In this document: positions 30,401 through 38,330 of the stretch, piece after piece
Position numbering within the stretch: the first letter of the stretch is position 1
Layout of the letters: each line of letters opens with the position of its first letter
Assembly: GCF_017104565.1 (NCBI RefSeq)
Contig: NZ_JAAGPD010000032.1
Span: 1-64,000 of the forward strand
Reading direction: 5' to 3'
Length of the DNA: 64,000 nt
DNA from: Paraburkholderia sp. Tr-20389
Lineage (GTDB): Bacteria; Pseudomonadota; Gammaproteobacteria; Burkholderiales; Burkholderiaceae
Translations under genes and position numbers: made by a program
Notes under the pieces: model-generated
Told to the model about the DNA's origin: nothing
Seen by the model: the letters and a program-made list of their open reading frames with translations, nothing else
Databases searched by the model: none

Positions 30401-30785
30401 TGTCGACCGTGCCGCCATAGGCAAGCAAGATGCCGTCGACCAGCGATATGAAGCGGCCGATTACCTCGCGCAACTCTTCGGGATCGAGCCTTTGAGAAAG
30501 CGCCGTGTAGCCGCACAGATCGGCGAACAGAATGGTGACCTGTCTGCGATCGTCGACGGGCGAGGGGACAAGCGGCGGTGGGTTCGCGTTCGACGTCGAG
30601 GCGGTTCGTTCGGCAATCGCTGCCAGCAGCCGCTTGCGATGCCCCAGCGACCGGACGCCGAGTTCCTTCAGATCCGCGTCGGTCAGTTCGGGCAGCATCG
30701 CAAGCTCGATGTCGTTATCGACGAACGCCTGCGCGTATTGATCGAGGCCAAGTCCGCCCAGCCATTGTTCGATATCCATTGCCAT
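27495..30785 (-). CDS. SAM-class III cyclase-ATPase-TPR signalling protein
   Basis: 1096 residues. Order: SAM domain (about 4-62, IEQWLGGLGLDQYAQAFVDN), class III nucleotidyl cyclase (about 80-240), AAA/STAND-type ATPase (about 268-560), then TPR-like helical repeats to the C-terminus. The cyclase has the metal Asp in ILFADLCGYTALS, then KHIGDAVMALFG and DYTVHGDSVNLAARL, so catalytic residues appear present. The ATPase has Walker A GDAGIGKTR and Walker B IMLLVEDLHWAD. It is cytoplasmic with no TM segment. It probably couples a protein or ligand signal to cAMP synthesis. It stands alone and is unlikely to be part of the phosphonate operons. Confidence 0.88.
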   Translation of the reverse strand: MAMDIEQWLGGLGLDQYAQAFVDNDIELAMLPELTDADLKELGVRSLGHRKRLLAAIAERTASTSNANPPPLVPSPVDDRRQVTILFADLCGYTALSQRLDPEELREVIGRFISLVDGILLAYGGTVDKHIGDAVMALFGAPRAHETDTLRAARAALDIHDALAQLSAKSAHPLQAHIGIASGEVVAGAVGRADALDYTVHGDSVNLAARLVAAATAGQTLLSDGVQRALGENAICESLGEMRFKGISAPVRVWRLCSVAREPIRASRSQFVGRKAELEQFHGIVRTCVEQCAGHVVYVRGDAGIGKTRLVNEMRVFAQAQGFAVHRGLVLDFGVGKGQDPVRAIIDSLLGLSASSMLDERLEAAERLVQERVISSEERVFLHDLLDLPQTGEWRTLHDAMDHTARKRGKQSVVAALTANACRRRSIMLLVEDLHWADGQVLGYLAAFASGMAGGAGLLVLTSRAEGDPLDAAWRARLRDMPLATIDLGPLRRDEALTLAGNFIDATQRVALACIERADGNPLFLEQLLHNAEEGSSEAVPASIQSLVLARMDRLAPRDRLAFQAASVIGQRFGVALLRHLIVEPDYDCKKLVENALVLPEGEDFLFAHALIQESAYSTLLHTRRRELHRRAAEWFAHTDAVLHAQHLDRAEDERAAHACLVAAMTQRAARFTESALRLVERGLEIAQTPLDRHALTCFKGELQRDLGDIEASIATYRDAAAIAPDDATLCTAQLGLAEGLRVNEGLTEALALLDAAQQTAERENLISELARLHHLRGNILFPLGRIDDCRVEHERGLAHARSLGLPEAEARALGGLADAAYAQGRMRSAFEYFSRCVALSREHGFGRIEVANRSMQGFSRIYLNEAREARDDAVDASREAALVGQPRAQMLCETLGAFACCEMGDIEATRVHLEQERRLIRQLGARRFEAQNIEIEGRLLLETGRRTEAAQMLRDALQLCREVGMQFSAPKALSALSRAVDDDAERLQLLAEGAELLRLGAVGHNHLWFYRDAIEAMLWVRDPDGVLRHVEALERYTQAEPLPWAQLFAARGRALAAIQQDPASGGARCELERVRTAVAAAGFSGFLRAIDEALF

Positions 30786-30942
30786 TGCCGGAAGCCCTGG
30801 AGCTATTTTTCGCTATCCCGATTCGTAGTGTAGGCGCTGATCGGGATAACGGCCTTCAGGCCGGATCGTCAATTGAAAGGTTTCAGGCGTTTTGGCATTG
30901 GCGCGAAGTGCGGTTCGGCGGACTTCCGAAATGGCCGCGTGC

Positions 30943-31224
30943 TCAACTTCCCTGGTAAATGTCGCACGACAATCCGACGACGCATGGCGCACCGCTTCTC
31001 GCTCGCCCGCTGCCGCTCGATCCGCCGGGCTGCGGCCCACTCGAATCATAGTCGTAACGGTTCATCGAACCGGCCGGTTGTGCCATTTGCGGCGGCGATG
31101 TCGTCGCGCTTTGAGGCATCGGCTGATCGGCATTTCCTGAAGGCTGCCATGTCTGTGAATACGCGACACTCGAGACAGCGGACAGGGCGGTTGCAACGAG
31201 TAATACAGAAAGATGAAGTCTCAT
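30943..31224 (-). CDS. Small secreted Ser/Gly/Pro-rich protein
   Basis: 93 residues from the ATG at 31224 with AGGTGAAA upstream. The signal peptide MRLHLSVLLVATALSAVSSV ends at VAYSQ, and the mature part is Pro/Ser/Gly/Gln-rich with two Cys near the end (APCVVGLSCDIYQGS), which could form a disulfide. No family was recognised. It is typical of small exported proteins of Burkholderiaceae. Confidence 0.65.
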   Translation of the reverse strand: MRLHLSVLLVATALSAVSSVAYSQTWQPSGNADQPMPQSATTSPPQMAQPAGSMNRYDYDSSGPQPGGSSGSGRARSGAPCVVGLSCDIYQGS

Positions 31225-31936
31225 TTTTTCACCTGCACTGGAGAATTCGATATTCAAATATAAAATAAGGATGCCAAACCAAACACATCGATTGCATGTG
31301 TTGGGTAGAGCACGCCACAAAGATTGATTCTATCGAGTTTGGAAACTGCGTGCCGATCGCAGGAAAGGAGTCCTGTCGCGGCGAGGCTCGCAATGCGCTA
31401 CCTCATGCGACCAGCCGAAAGAGCGTTGAAAGGCTGGCGCGCATGTAATAACAATCCAGGTTCTTCTTGTTGAAGTCACTCCCGAAACCAGCCGGGAATA
31501 ATGGGCGTTCCGGGGAGGCGCTTTTGTTCTTTATAGACCCGTCGACATCGGAAAGCCAGCGTCAAGGCAATTGGAAACGCTATAGGCGTCGCGTTCGCGC
31601 GATAAAACTTCGTATCCGACTTTGCGATTATTTCCGCAACCGGACAACCGCCTTTCACGCATGACAAGTCAGTAAGAAAGTGATCATGCGCGTCGCGCAA
31701 GCACGCGTCGAATTCGCTCGGCTCAGGACGAACCGCGCCGGTTTCGTGCATGAATATCGTGTTCAAACATGCGATTTCCTTGGCCTGTGATCGTCTTTCA
31801 TATACGCCAGGCGTCGCGTGTTACCAGCGCTCACGGTTGTATCGAAGTTGAAGGCTTGGGCGCCTAGACTTCGGTTGCCAGTGATCGAGCCATGCATGCG
31901 TATTACGCGACCCTGGCATCCACAAGGAGGTCCCCC
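31225..31936. other. Intergenic region with one doubtful small ORF
   Basis: Mostly without recognisable content and less GC-rich than the surroundings. A minus-strand frame from 31766 to 31476 (96 codons from a TTG) has a moderately protein-like stretch (SEFDACLRDAHDHFLTDL) but an unconvincing start and no known family. It may be a remnant. Confidence 0.4.
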
Positions 31937-32260
31937 ATGAGATCAATTGCTATGGCGATCGCCGCGGTGTCTGCGCTTGCGTTGCCAGTCGCCGCATTCT
32001 CTCAGACAGATGCGTCGCCCACGCGTGCGCAGGTACGCGCTGAGCTACAGCAACTGGAGCAAGCCGGCTATGACCCAGCCAAAGGAGAAAATCCGAATTA
32101 TCCGGCGGATATCCAGGCAGCGGAGGCGCGCGTATCGAGCCAAAGCGGCGCAACGGCTTATGGCGGAGTGACGTCGGGCACATCGGCATCCGGCTCTCAC
32201 GCTATCAGCCGCCCAGCTACTAACGAGGAAATGAAGCAACTCTATTTCGGAGGTGATTAG
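31937..32260 (+). CDS. DUF4148 exported protein
   Basis: 107 residues from the ATG at 31937, with AAGGAGG upstream. The signal peptide (MRSIAMAIAAVSALALPVAA) ends near AFSQ. The DUF4148 core follows: TRAQVRAELQQLEQAGYDPA, then NPNYPADIQAAEARV. These small periplasmic proteins are very numerous in Burkholderiaceae, and their role is unknown. Monocistronic. Confidence 0.88.
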   Translation: MRSIAMAIAAVSALALPVAAFSQTDASPTRAQVRAELQQLEQAGYDPAKGENPNYPADIQAAEARVSSQSGATAYGGVTSGTSASGSHAISRPATNEEMKQLYFGGD

Positions 32261-32459
32261 CGGGTTCTATTTCTCTGACCGTGCGTCGAAGACCGTCGAG
32301 GCTTCAACGCACGGCGTCGGCGAAGACAACCGATAGGCTCCGCCAGAGAAGCACGAGTTATATAGCGTATTACCTGAATCAGGTGTCGATGGAAATCGAT
32401 ATGGGCGAGCAAGGCGCGAGTTCGCTGATAAGGGATTCGGGGCCGCGCCCAAGCCCGAT

Positions 32460-32777
32460 TCAGATAGGTAGAGCCAGTCCCTTCACCGCCTTGTCGCCGG
32501 CTTTCTTCGCGCCATGCAGCGCGAGGCCCACGAAATCGAAATTGGCTGCGTCCGGTGGCGTCCTCATACGGCTCGCCCAGCGTGCGCCCGCAGCACTTCG
32601 ATACCCGTCTCCGGATCACGCCGCGCGACGCTCGTTGAACACGGTTGCGTCTGTCATCGCTTGCTCCGGTGGTGTCGGCATCTTGCCTTGGCGCACATGG
32701 TAGTCGATCAGGCGGAACGCGACCCGTGAGCCGTCATTCGCCAATCGATTGCCGGGACGTTCAAGCGGAAATTCCGC
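32460..32777 (-). pseudogene. Possible decayed coding remnant
   Basis: Successive minus-strand frames carry protein-like pieces: EFPLERPGNRLANDGSRVAF with VRQGKMPTPPEQAMTDATVF (32777-32616), then DPETGIEVLRAHAGRAV in another frame, then ANFDFVGLALHGAKKAGDKA ending at 32460. No single frame spans them. This suggests an old gene broken by indels, of unrecognised family. The rest of 32261-33018 shows no gene. Confidence 0.3.
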
Positions 32778-32976
32778 TCAGAAGCGGCTGTTCGATCCGG
32801 GAGCGGTTGCTGACATTGTCGATCTGGCTGCACACGGAAACGGGTTAACCCAGCCCCCTTCACTGAGGGGGCCGGGCCGCGGCGAGCCTGCGTACGCTGT
32901 GAAAATGGAGGCACGGTCTGGTGGCCCCATGGGGCAGCGGCCTGCCACGCAAATGCGGGCCGCTTCCCGAGAGTAC

Positions 32977-32991
32977 GTTCGAGACTCGAAC
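32977..32991. promoter_or_regulatory. Palindrome upstream of asparaginase operon
   Basis: GTTCGAG-A-CTCGAAC is a perfect 7-base inverted repeat around one base, 27 bases upstream of the asparaginase ATG. It looks like an operator; no dedicated regulator gene is adjacent. Confidence 0.5.
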
Positions 32992-33018
32992 CCAAAAAGC
33001 TGCAGTGTTGGAGAAACG

Positions 33019-34032
33019 ATGAAGTTCAACCATGAGCCACTCGCCACAGCGAGACGTAATGGTCAGATCGAATGCATTTACAACGGCTCCGCTGCGGTTG
33101 TCGATTCGACGGGCAGGTTGATTGCCTATGTTGGCGATCCAGCATGCCATATCTGGTCGCGCTCGTCCCTGAAGCCGTTTCAGGCGCTTCCATTCGCACT
33201 CGCCGGCGGCATGGACGCTTTTGACTTCAGCGAAGCGCAGACTGCGCTGACCTGTGCCAGCCATTCGGCAGAGGATAGTCACATCGCCGCGGTTTCCGAC
33301 ATGCTTCGCAAAATCGATTGTACGGAGCATGACCTCGGTTGCGGTTGCCATCTCCCTGAGCGGTTTCAGAAAGGGGAGATGCCTCCGGCTGGTTTCGTCC
33401 TGGACCAGCGGCACAACAACTGTTCCGGCAAGCACGCGGGGTTCCTTGCCTATTGCCGGATGGCGGGCCTTTCAATTCGGGACTACCTCGATCCTTCCCA
33501 TCCCCTGCAACGCGAGATCGTGAAGGTCGTTTGCGACCTCGCAGACATGAAGGCGACTGATCTCTGGTACGGCACAGACGGCTGCAATGCACCGAATATC
33601 GGATTGCCGCTATCCCAATTGGCGAGGATGTGGGCCCGGTTCGGCGCCGCCCGGCACGACGGCGACGAATACCAGCGCGCCATGTCGCGGTTAAGTGCTG
33701 CCATGATCCGCCACCCCGGGATGTATTCGGGAAGCGGCCGTGCCGACAACGCCTTGACCCGCGCAGGAAAGGGCGCGTGGGTCAGTAAGACGGGTGCCGA
33801 AGGCGTCCGCTGTGTGGGTATCCGGACCCACGGTTTGGGCGTCGCGCTAAAGATCGGCGATGGCAATTATCCGGCGGCTTACGCGGTCACGGTCGAGGTC
33901 ATGCGTCAACTCGGAATCCTGGACGACCGCGCAGCGGGCGACCTTCGCGAATGGTCGCAGCCGGTGTTTCGCAATTGCATCGGCCGCGATGTCGGCGATC
34001 TGATCTGTGATTTTGAACTGAAGTTCATCTAG
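33019..34032 (+). CDS. L-asparaginase of the AnsA (Rhizobium) type
   Basis: 337 residues from the ATG at 33019; the in-frame extension to 32749 is non-coding in composition. It belongs to the asparaginase family typified by Rhizobium etli AnsA, unrelated to E. coli AnsB. Motifs include SRSSLKPFQALPFALAGG, TCASHSAEDSHIA, NNCSGKHAGFLAYC and TDGCNAPNIGLPLSQLA. The conserved Ser-Lys and Cys-Gly-Lys-His features are present. It converts asparagine to aspartate and ammonia. No signal peptide is present, so it is cytoplasmic. It is first in an apparent operon with a complete polar amino-acid importer 24 bases downstream, implying uptake and use of asparagine or related amino acids. Confidence 0.85.
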   Translation: MKFNHEPLATARRNGQIECIYNGSAAVVDSTGRLIAYVGDPACHIWSRSSLKPFQALPFALAGGMDAFDFSEAQTALTCASHSAEDSHIAAVSDMLRKIDCTEHDLGCGCHLPERFQKGEMPPAGFVLDQRHNNCSGKHAGFLAYCRMAGLSIRDYLDPSHPLQREIVKVVCDLADMKATDLWYGTDGCNAPNIGLPLSQLARMWARFGAARHDGDEYQRAMSRLSAAMIRHPGMYSGSGRADNALTRAGKGAWVSKTGAEGVRCVGIRTHGLGVALKIGDGNYPAAYAVTVEVMRQLGILDDRAAGDLREWSQPVFRNCIGRDVGDLICDFELKFI

Positions 34033-34056
34033 GCCGCCAGGGCGGAGGACGGGGAC

Positions 34057-34809
34057 ATGGCAACGCGAAGGGATACGCCGCTGATTTCAATCGAAGGCGT
34101 GAACAAGTTTTTTGGGCCAAAGCAGGTTCTACATGACATCAATCTGCACGTCATGCCCGGCGAGGTGGTTGTTGTCGTCGGACCTTCGGGGTCCGGCAAG
34201 TCCACCCTGTGCAGATGTATCAACAGACTCGAAACTATCAGCAGCGGCGAGATTGCCGTGGCCGGCATGCTCCAGCCCGCAGAAGGGCGACCGCTGGCCA
34301 GGTATCGTTCCGAGGTGGGCATGGTTTTCCAGTCGTTCAATCTGTTTTCCCATTTGACGGTCCTTCAGAACATCACGATAGGTCCCGTCAAGGTTATGAA
34401 GCGGCCCCGGGAACAGGCCGAAGCCGACGCGCGCGAATTACTCAGGCGCGTAGGCATTGCTGAGAAGGAAAACGCGTTCCCGGCGCAACTTTCTGGCGGT
34501 CAACAGCAGCGAGTGGCGTTGGCCCGCTCGCTGGCCATGAAGCCAAAAGTGATGCTCTTTGACGAACCGACATCAGCGCTGGATCCCGAGATGGTCTCGG
34601 AGGTGTTGTCGGTCATGGTGGACCTGGCAGCGAACGGTATGACCATGATTGTCGTCACCCACGAGATGGGGTTTGCAAACAAGGCCGCGGACAGGGTCGT
34701 CTTCATGGACGGCGGCAGGATTGTTGAGGAAGCGCCTCCCGGCGCGTTCTTCAACGCACCTCGAACGGACCGTGCCCGCGATTTCCTGTCCAAGGTGTTG
34801 GATCACTGA
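34057..34809 (+). CDS. Polar amino-acid ABC transporter ATPase
   Basis: 250 residues, GlnQ/GltL family. Walker [15 protein letters not shown] (about 42), Q-loop [16 protein letters not shown], signature [15 protein letters not shown], Walker [16 protein letters not shown] and switch His [15 protein letters not shown] are complete. GGAGG precedes the ATG. It is the second gene of the asparaginase operon and pairs with the two permeases at 35782-37223. Confidence 0.9.
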   Translation: MATRRDTPLISIEGVNKFFGPKQVLHDINLHVMPGEVVVVVGPSGSGKSTLCRCINRLETISSGEIAVAGMLQPAEGRPLARYRSEVGMVFQSFNLFSHLTVLQNITIGPVKVMKRPREQAEADARELLRRVGIAEKENAFPAQLSGGQQQRVALARSLAMKPKVMLFDEPTSALDPEMVSEVLSVMVDLAANGMTMIVVTHEMGFANKAADRVVFMDGGRIVEEAPPGAFFNAPRTDRARDFLSKVLDH

Positions 34810-34891
34810 TTGACGTAATGGAGGTAGAACGATTCTGAACAGAACATAACTTCGCAGTACAGAAAATGATTTTATAGATTGGAGACATCGG

Positions 34892-35722
34892 ATGAAAATC
34901 GCAAAACTAAAAGTTATCGTGGCATCGCTGGTCGTTGGGCTGGCTTTTGCGGGAATCGCATCTGCTGAGACATTTCCCGCCGGCTCGACCATGGAGGCAA
35001 TCCAGAAAAAGGGCAAGGTGGTAGTGGGAACCTCGCTCGACGGTCCCGGCTTCTCGTTGCTCAATCCGACCACCAACAAGGCGGAAGGCTTTGAGATCGA
35101 TATTGCTCGACACCTGGCAAAGCGGCTGACAGGTTCCGAGAGCAATGTCGAATTCGTTCCTGTGCTGAGCGCAAACCGCTTTGCCTTCGTTCAGACGGGC
35201 CGGGTCGACATCTCCCTGGCGACGGCGACGATCAATGACGAGCGCAAAAAGATCATCGGCTTCGCGGGTCCATACTACCTTGCGGGTCAGGACGTTCTGG
35301 TCGGAAAAAACAGCAATATCCAGACGTTGAGCGACTTGAATGGCAAATCGGTCTGCGTGGTAACGGGAACTGATTCGGCCGCCAATCTCTTGAAGGTTGC
35401 TCCACGGGCAGAGATTCACTCGTTGGCGGACGAGAAAAGCTGTGCCGAGGCTGTCGCCGATGGCCGCTTTGCGGCCCTTACCGACGATGGCGCAGTGCTG
35501 GTTCCCTTCGTCAAACTGCAGCCGGACCGCGTAAGGATGCTTGGCAAGCCATTCACCAAGGAACCTTATGGCATCGTCGTCAAGCATGACGATGTCGAGT
35601 TCAGAAACTGGATCAACACGGAACTGGACACCATGATCAAGAATGGCGAGTGGCAGCGTCTCTATGATAAGGATCTGAAGGAATTCGGAGCCGCTCAGAT
35701 TCCGACCGTGGAACGTTACTAA
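34892..35722 (+). CDS. Polar amino-acid ABC transporter, binding protein
   Basis: 276 residues. Signal peptide with cleavage near residue 25 (AGIASAETFPAGS). Solute-binding family 3 fold: GKVVVGTSLDGPGFS, then GFEIDIARHLAKRL, ATINDERKKIIGFAGPYY and NGKSVCVVTGTDSAANL. It resembles glutamate/aspartate/asparagine binders (GluB/Peb1 type), which fits the asparaginase upstream. Two Cys (about 151 and 181) may form a disulfide. GGAG precedes the ATG. Confidence 0.88.
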   Translation: MKIAKLKVIVASLVVGLAFAGIASAETFPAGSTMEAIQKKGKVVVGTSLDGPGFSLLNPTTNKAEGFEIDIARHLAKRLTGSESNVEFVPVLSANRFAFVQTGRVDISLATATINDERKKIIGFAGPYYLAGQDVLVGKNSNIQTLSDLNGKSVCVVTGTDSAANLLKVAPRAEIHSLADEKSCAEAVADGRFAALTDDGAVLVPFVKLQPDRVRMLGKPFTKEPYGIVVKHDDVEFRNWINTELDTMIKNGEWQRLYDKDLKEFGAAQIPTVERY

Positions 35723-35738
35723 TCGTGCTGGATGATCT

Positions 35739-35759
35739 GGCCGCCCGCTCCGGGCGGCC
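35739..35759 (+). terminator. GC-rich hairpin between binding protein and permease
   Basis: GGCCGCCCG-CTC-CGGGCGGCC: a perfect 9-bp stem with a 3-base loop starting 16 bases after the binding-protein stop. It has no T-run, so it more likely stabilises the upstream mRNA or partly attenuates, giving more binding protein than permease. Confidence 0.7.
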
Positions 35760-35781
35760 GATTCGATAAAGAAGGTCGGAA

Positions 35782-36417
35782 ATGTTCTGGGACTATGTTT
35801 TCCGTTTCGTGCAAGGGATGGGCGTCACGCTGGAGTTATCTTTCTGCTCGATAGTGCTGGCTCTGCTGGCCGGAATATTGTTGGCGGTGATGCGAATATG
35901 TCCTTCTTCCCCGTTGCGGTTTTTCTCGTGGTGTTACGTCGAAGCGATGCGTGCCACCCCGGTGCTCGCGCTGTTGATCATGGTCGTCTGGGGTCTGCCA
36001 AAACTGGGCTTCATGTATTCCGAGTTTGCGTCCTCTGTACTGGCGCTGGGTCTCTACACCGCTGCGTGGGTGTCTGAAGCAATCCGCGCAGGCGTTGCCT
36101 CGGTTCCCGTCGGACAGGTGGAAGCAGCGCGCAGTATCGGGATGTCGTTTGGGAGAATACTGCACTCAATCGTGATTCCGCAGGCTATTCGCACCGTGAT
36201 TCCGTCTCTGAGCGGCATCGTTATCGTTCATATCAAGACGACTTCGGTCGCGGCGGTTGCCGGTGTTCTGGAGATTACCGGGACGTCACAAATTATCAAT
36301 GTCGAGAGCGCTCAGTGGTTGTGGTTTCTGGGGGCCGCGGCCTCATACCTGATTCTGACCGTCCCCACTGGATGGATGTTTAGAGCAATTGAACGGAAAG
36401 TGGTGTTCGTACGATGA
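35782..36417 (+). CDS. Polar amino-acid ABC transporter permease 1
   Basis: 211 residues, HisMQ/GltJK family with about five TM segments. The N-terminus is FVQGMGVTLELSFCSIVLAL and the cytoplasmic EAA loop is VEAARSIGMSFGRILHSIVI (about 113-132). AAGGTCGGAA precedes the ATG. Its stop overlaps the next permease start (ATGA), so both are co-translated as a heterodimer. Confidence 0.9.
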   Translation: MFWDYVFRFVQGMGVTLELSFCSIVLALLAGILLAVMRICPSSPLRFFSWCYVEAMRATPVLALLIMVVWGLPKLGFMYSEFASSVLALGLYTAAWVSEAIRAGVASVPVGQVEAARSIGMSFGRILHSIVIPQAIRTVIPSLSGIVIVHIKTTSVAAVAGVLEITGTSQIINVESAQWLWFLGAAASYLILTVPTGWMFRAIERKVVFVR

Positions 36418-37223
36418 GCGAAAATGTTCTGCTATATGAGCAGCCCGGCCCGGTCGGATTGCTGAAAAACCGTGTCTATGCCGTTGTGGGCGGCGCATTC
36501 GTGCTGACACTGTTTTGCACTGTGCTATACAGATTTTATCAGCGTGGACAATTCGACCATGATAGATGGTCTGTGTTCCTGAATACGCAGGTTTGGGGCT
36601 TTCTGTTGAATGGCCTGTATGCCACGATGCTGGTCGCTGCAATCAGCGGCGCAATTTCATTCGTCGCCTCAGTTCCGATTGCGCTGGCGCGCATCTCCGA
36701 AAACCGTCCGATCAGAAAAGTCGCGGAAGTCTATATATCTGCATTCAGGGCGGTTCCGCTTTTGCTGTTAGTTCTGTTCATGGCGGTCCTGCTACCTACC
36801 GTTGGCTTCGCCTGGCCGGCGATGGCCTTCCTCGTGGTGGCGTTGACACTCCATCATTCGGCATTGCTGGCTGAGATCGTGAGATCGGGGATCATGTCGC
36901 TTGAGCGAGGGCAAGGGGAGGCTGCTCTTTCAATCGGTATGACCGGATTTCAGTCGATGTGCCACGTCGTTCTGCCTCAGGCCATTCGAAGAATGATGCC
37001 GGCACTAATCGGGCAATTGCTGGCGATTGTTCAAGATACCTCCCTGGGGTACATCATTCCCTACAATGAGTTGTTGCGTTGCTCGCAATTGATCTCGACG
37101 TACGCACCGCAATCGCTGTTGCAGGCGGCGTTTGTTTCTACGCTCCTGTACGGGATGATCAGCGCCTTGCTGATGGTCGTTCAATATAAGGTTAAGACCC
37201 GCGACCGCTCTGTCGGCAAGTAA
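36414..37223 (+). CDS. Polar amino-acid ABC transporter permease 2
   Basis: 269 residues. An extra N-terminal TM and loop (residues 1-60) precede the HisMQ domain. Family motifs are YISAFRAVPLLLLVLFMAVL and the EAA-type loop GEAALSIGMTGFQSMCHVVL (about 170). The longer N-terminus resembles GltK/GltJ-type partners. It is last in the operon; codon use is more A/T-rich than in most of the window. Confidence 0.88.
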   Translation: MSENVLLYEQPGPVGLLKNRVYAVVGGAFVLTLFCTVLYRFYQRGQFDHDRWSVFLNTQVWGFLLNGLYATMLVAAISGAISFVASVPIALARISENRPIRKVAEVYISAFRAVPLLLLVLFMAVLLPTVGFAWPAMAFLVVALTLHHSALLAEIVRSGIMSLERGQGEAALSIGMTGFQSMCHVVLPQAIRRMMPALIGQLLAIVQDTSLGYIIPYNELLRCSQLISTYAPQSLLQAAFVSTLLYGMISALLMVVQYKVKTRDRSVGK

Positions 37224-37494
37224 TGTAACGATCTTCTGCCGATCATTGAAGCGGCTTCGGCGTGGCTGGGCACGAGTCGCAACAAATACTCATCGCCGCA
37301 CGTGAAATGCTGGCTGACGGTACGTTGCAGGCTATTTGTCGTCCTGACCGGATGCCGCTCCGGGTCCGAACAGCGCCCGTCGACGGCGTTTGTGTGAAGC
37401 TCCAGCCCCCGATGCCGTCTAACATGATGACTGGCATCCGGACGAGTTGCACATCGAACCGGGCGATCCGATCGACATAGGGGCGAGGCCGTGA
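37224..37494 (+). pseudogene. Possible remnant upstream of ModA-like gene
   Basis: The last 70 bases read DDWHPDELHIEPGDPIDIGARP and stop at 37494. The TGA overlaps the GTG start of the next gene (GTGA), a normal operon signature. Upstream of HDDW the frame hits a TAA (at about 37420), so the coupled upstream gene seems to be lost except for its tail. Its family is unknown. Confidence 0.35.
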
Positions 37495-38288
37495 CCATCC
37501 GCAAGCTGAGTCTTCGCGCACTCGCGCTCTGCATAGCGGCCGCGTTGCTGGGCAGCGGGGCCGCATTGGCAGACGAAGTCAAGGTCATGATTTCGGGCGG
37601 TTTTGCGGCGGCCTGGCGCGAACTGGGCCCGCAATTCGAGGCGGCGACCGGCCGTAAGCTGATCACCGTCTGGGGACCCGCGGTGGGTACGGCCGCGAAT
37701 GCGATTCCTATGCGGCTAGCGCGCGGGGAGTGGGCCGACGTGCTGATTGTGGTTGAGTACGCGCTCGACGAGCAGATCGACGCCGGCAAGATATTGCCTG
37801 ACAGCAAGACGGACCTGGCACGCTCGGCAATTGGCTTGGTGGTTCGCGAGGGGCGGCCGAAGCCGGATATCGGCTCGGCCGACGCATTACGGCAAGTGCT
37901 GCTCGCAGCGAAGTCGATCGTCTATCCGGATAGCCCAAGTGGCGTGTATGTCGGCAGAGAACTGTTCGTGCGTCTCGGGATCGCGGGACCGATGGAGAGC
38001 AGGAGTCGCATGATTCCGGTCGCGCGGGTAGCCGATGCCGTCGCGAATGGAGAAGCTGAGATCGGACTTCAGCAGGTCGTCGAACTGTTGCCGGTGAAAG
38101 GGGTGACGCTGGTCGGCAGTATTCCCGCGGAACTTCAGCGGTACACGGTGTTCTCCGTGGGCATCGCCACCAATGCGAAGAATCCCGCTGGCGCAGTGGC
38201 GCTGATCCAGTTTCTGTCGTCGCCGGACGCGGCGCCTGCGATTTCAAGGACCGGTCTCGAGCCGCTTTCGGCCGCGCCTGCGAAGTGA
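37491..38288 (+). CDS. ModA-like periplasmic substrate-binding protein
   Basis: 265 residues from a GTG. Signal peptide (LALCIAAALLGSGAALADE), then VKVMISGGFAAAWRELGPQF, GEWADVLIVVEYALDEQI, YPDSPSGVYVGREL and a C-terminal helix ending in ALIQFLSSPDAAPAI. This is the molybdate-binding-protein-like (SBP_bac_11) fold. Orphan members often have no transporter and bind varied oxyanions or organic acids, so a molybdate role is not assured. No modBC is nearby. Confidence 0.78.
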   Translation: MTIRKLSLRALALCIAAALLGSGAALADEVKVMISGGFAAAWRELGPQFEAATGRKLITVWGPAVGTAANAIPMRLARGEWADVLIVVEYALDEQIDAGKILPDSKTDLARSAIGLVVREGRPKPDIGSADALRQVLLAAKSIVYPDSPSGVYVGRELFVRLGIAGPMESRSRMIPVARVADAVANGEAEIGLQQVVELLPVKGVTLVGSIPAELQRYTVFSVGIATNAKNPAGAVALIQFLSSPDAAPAISRTGLEPLSAAPAK

Positions 38289-38330
38289 GCGAAAACGCCG
38301 TTCGAACCTTGGAAACACAGTCGTCGAAAG

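Noticed and set aside
29196-30833. 545-codon plus-strand frame opposite the cyclase gene
   Set aside because: Low-complexity Arg/Asp composition typical of antisense reading in high-GC DNA; the minus strand carries intact cyclase and ATPase motifs.
32977-32991. tRNA T-arm or attachment site suggested by GTTCGAGACTCGAAC
   Set aside because: No acceptor, D or anticodon arms can be built around it and no integrase is nearby; it is better read as a palindromic site.
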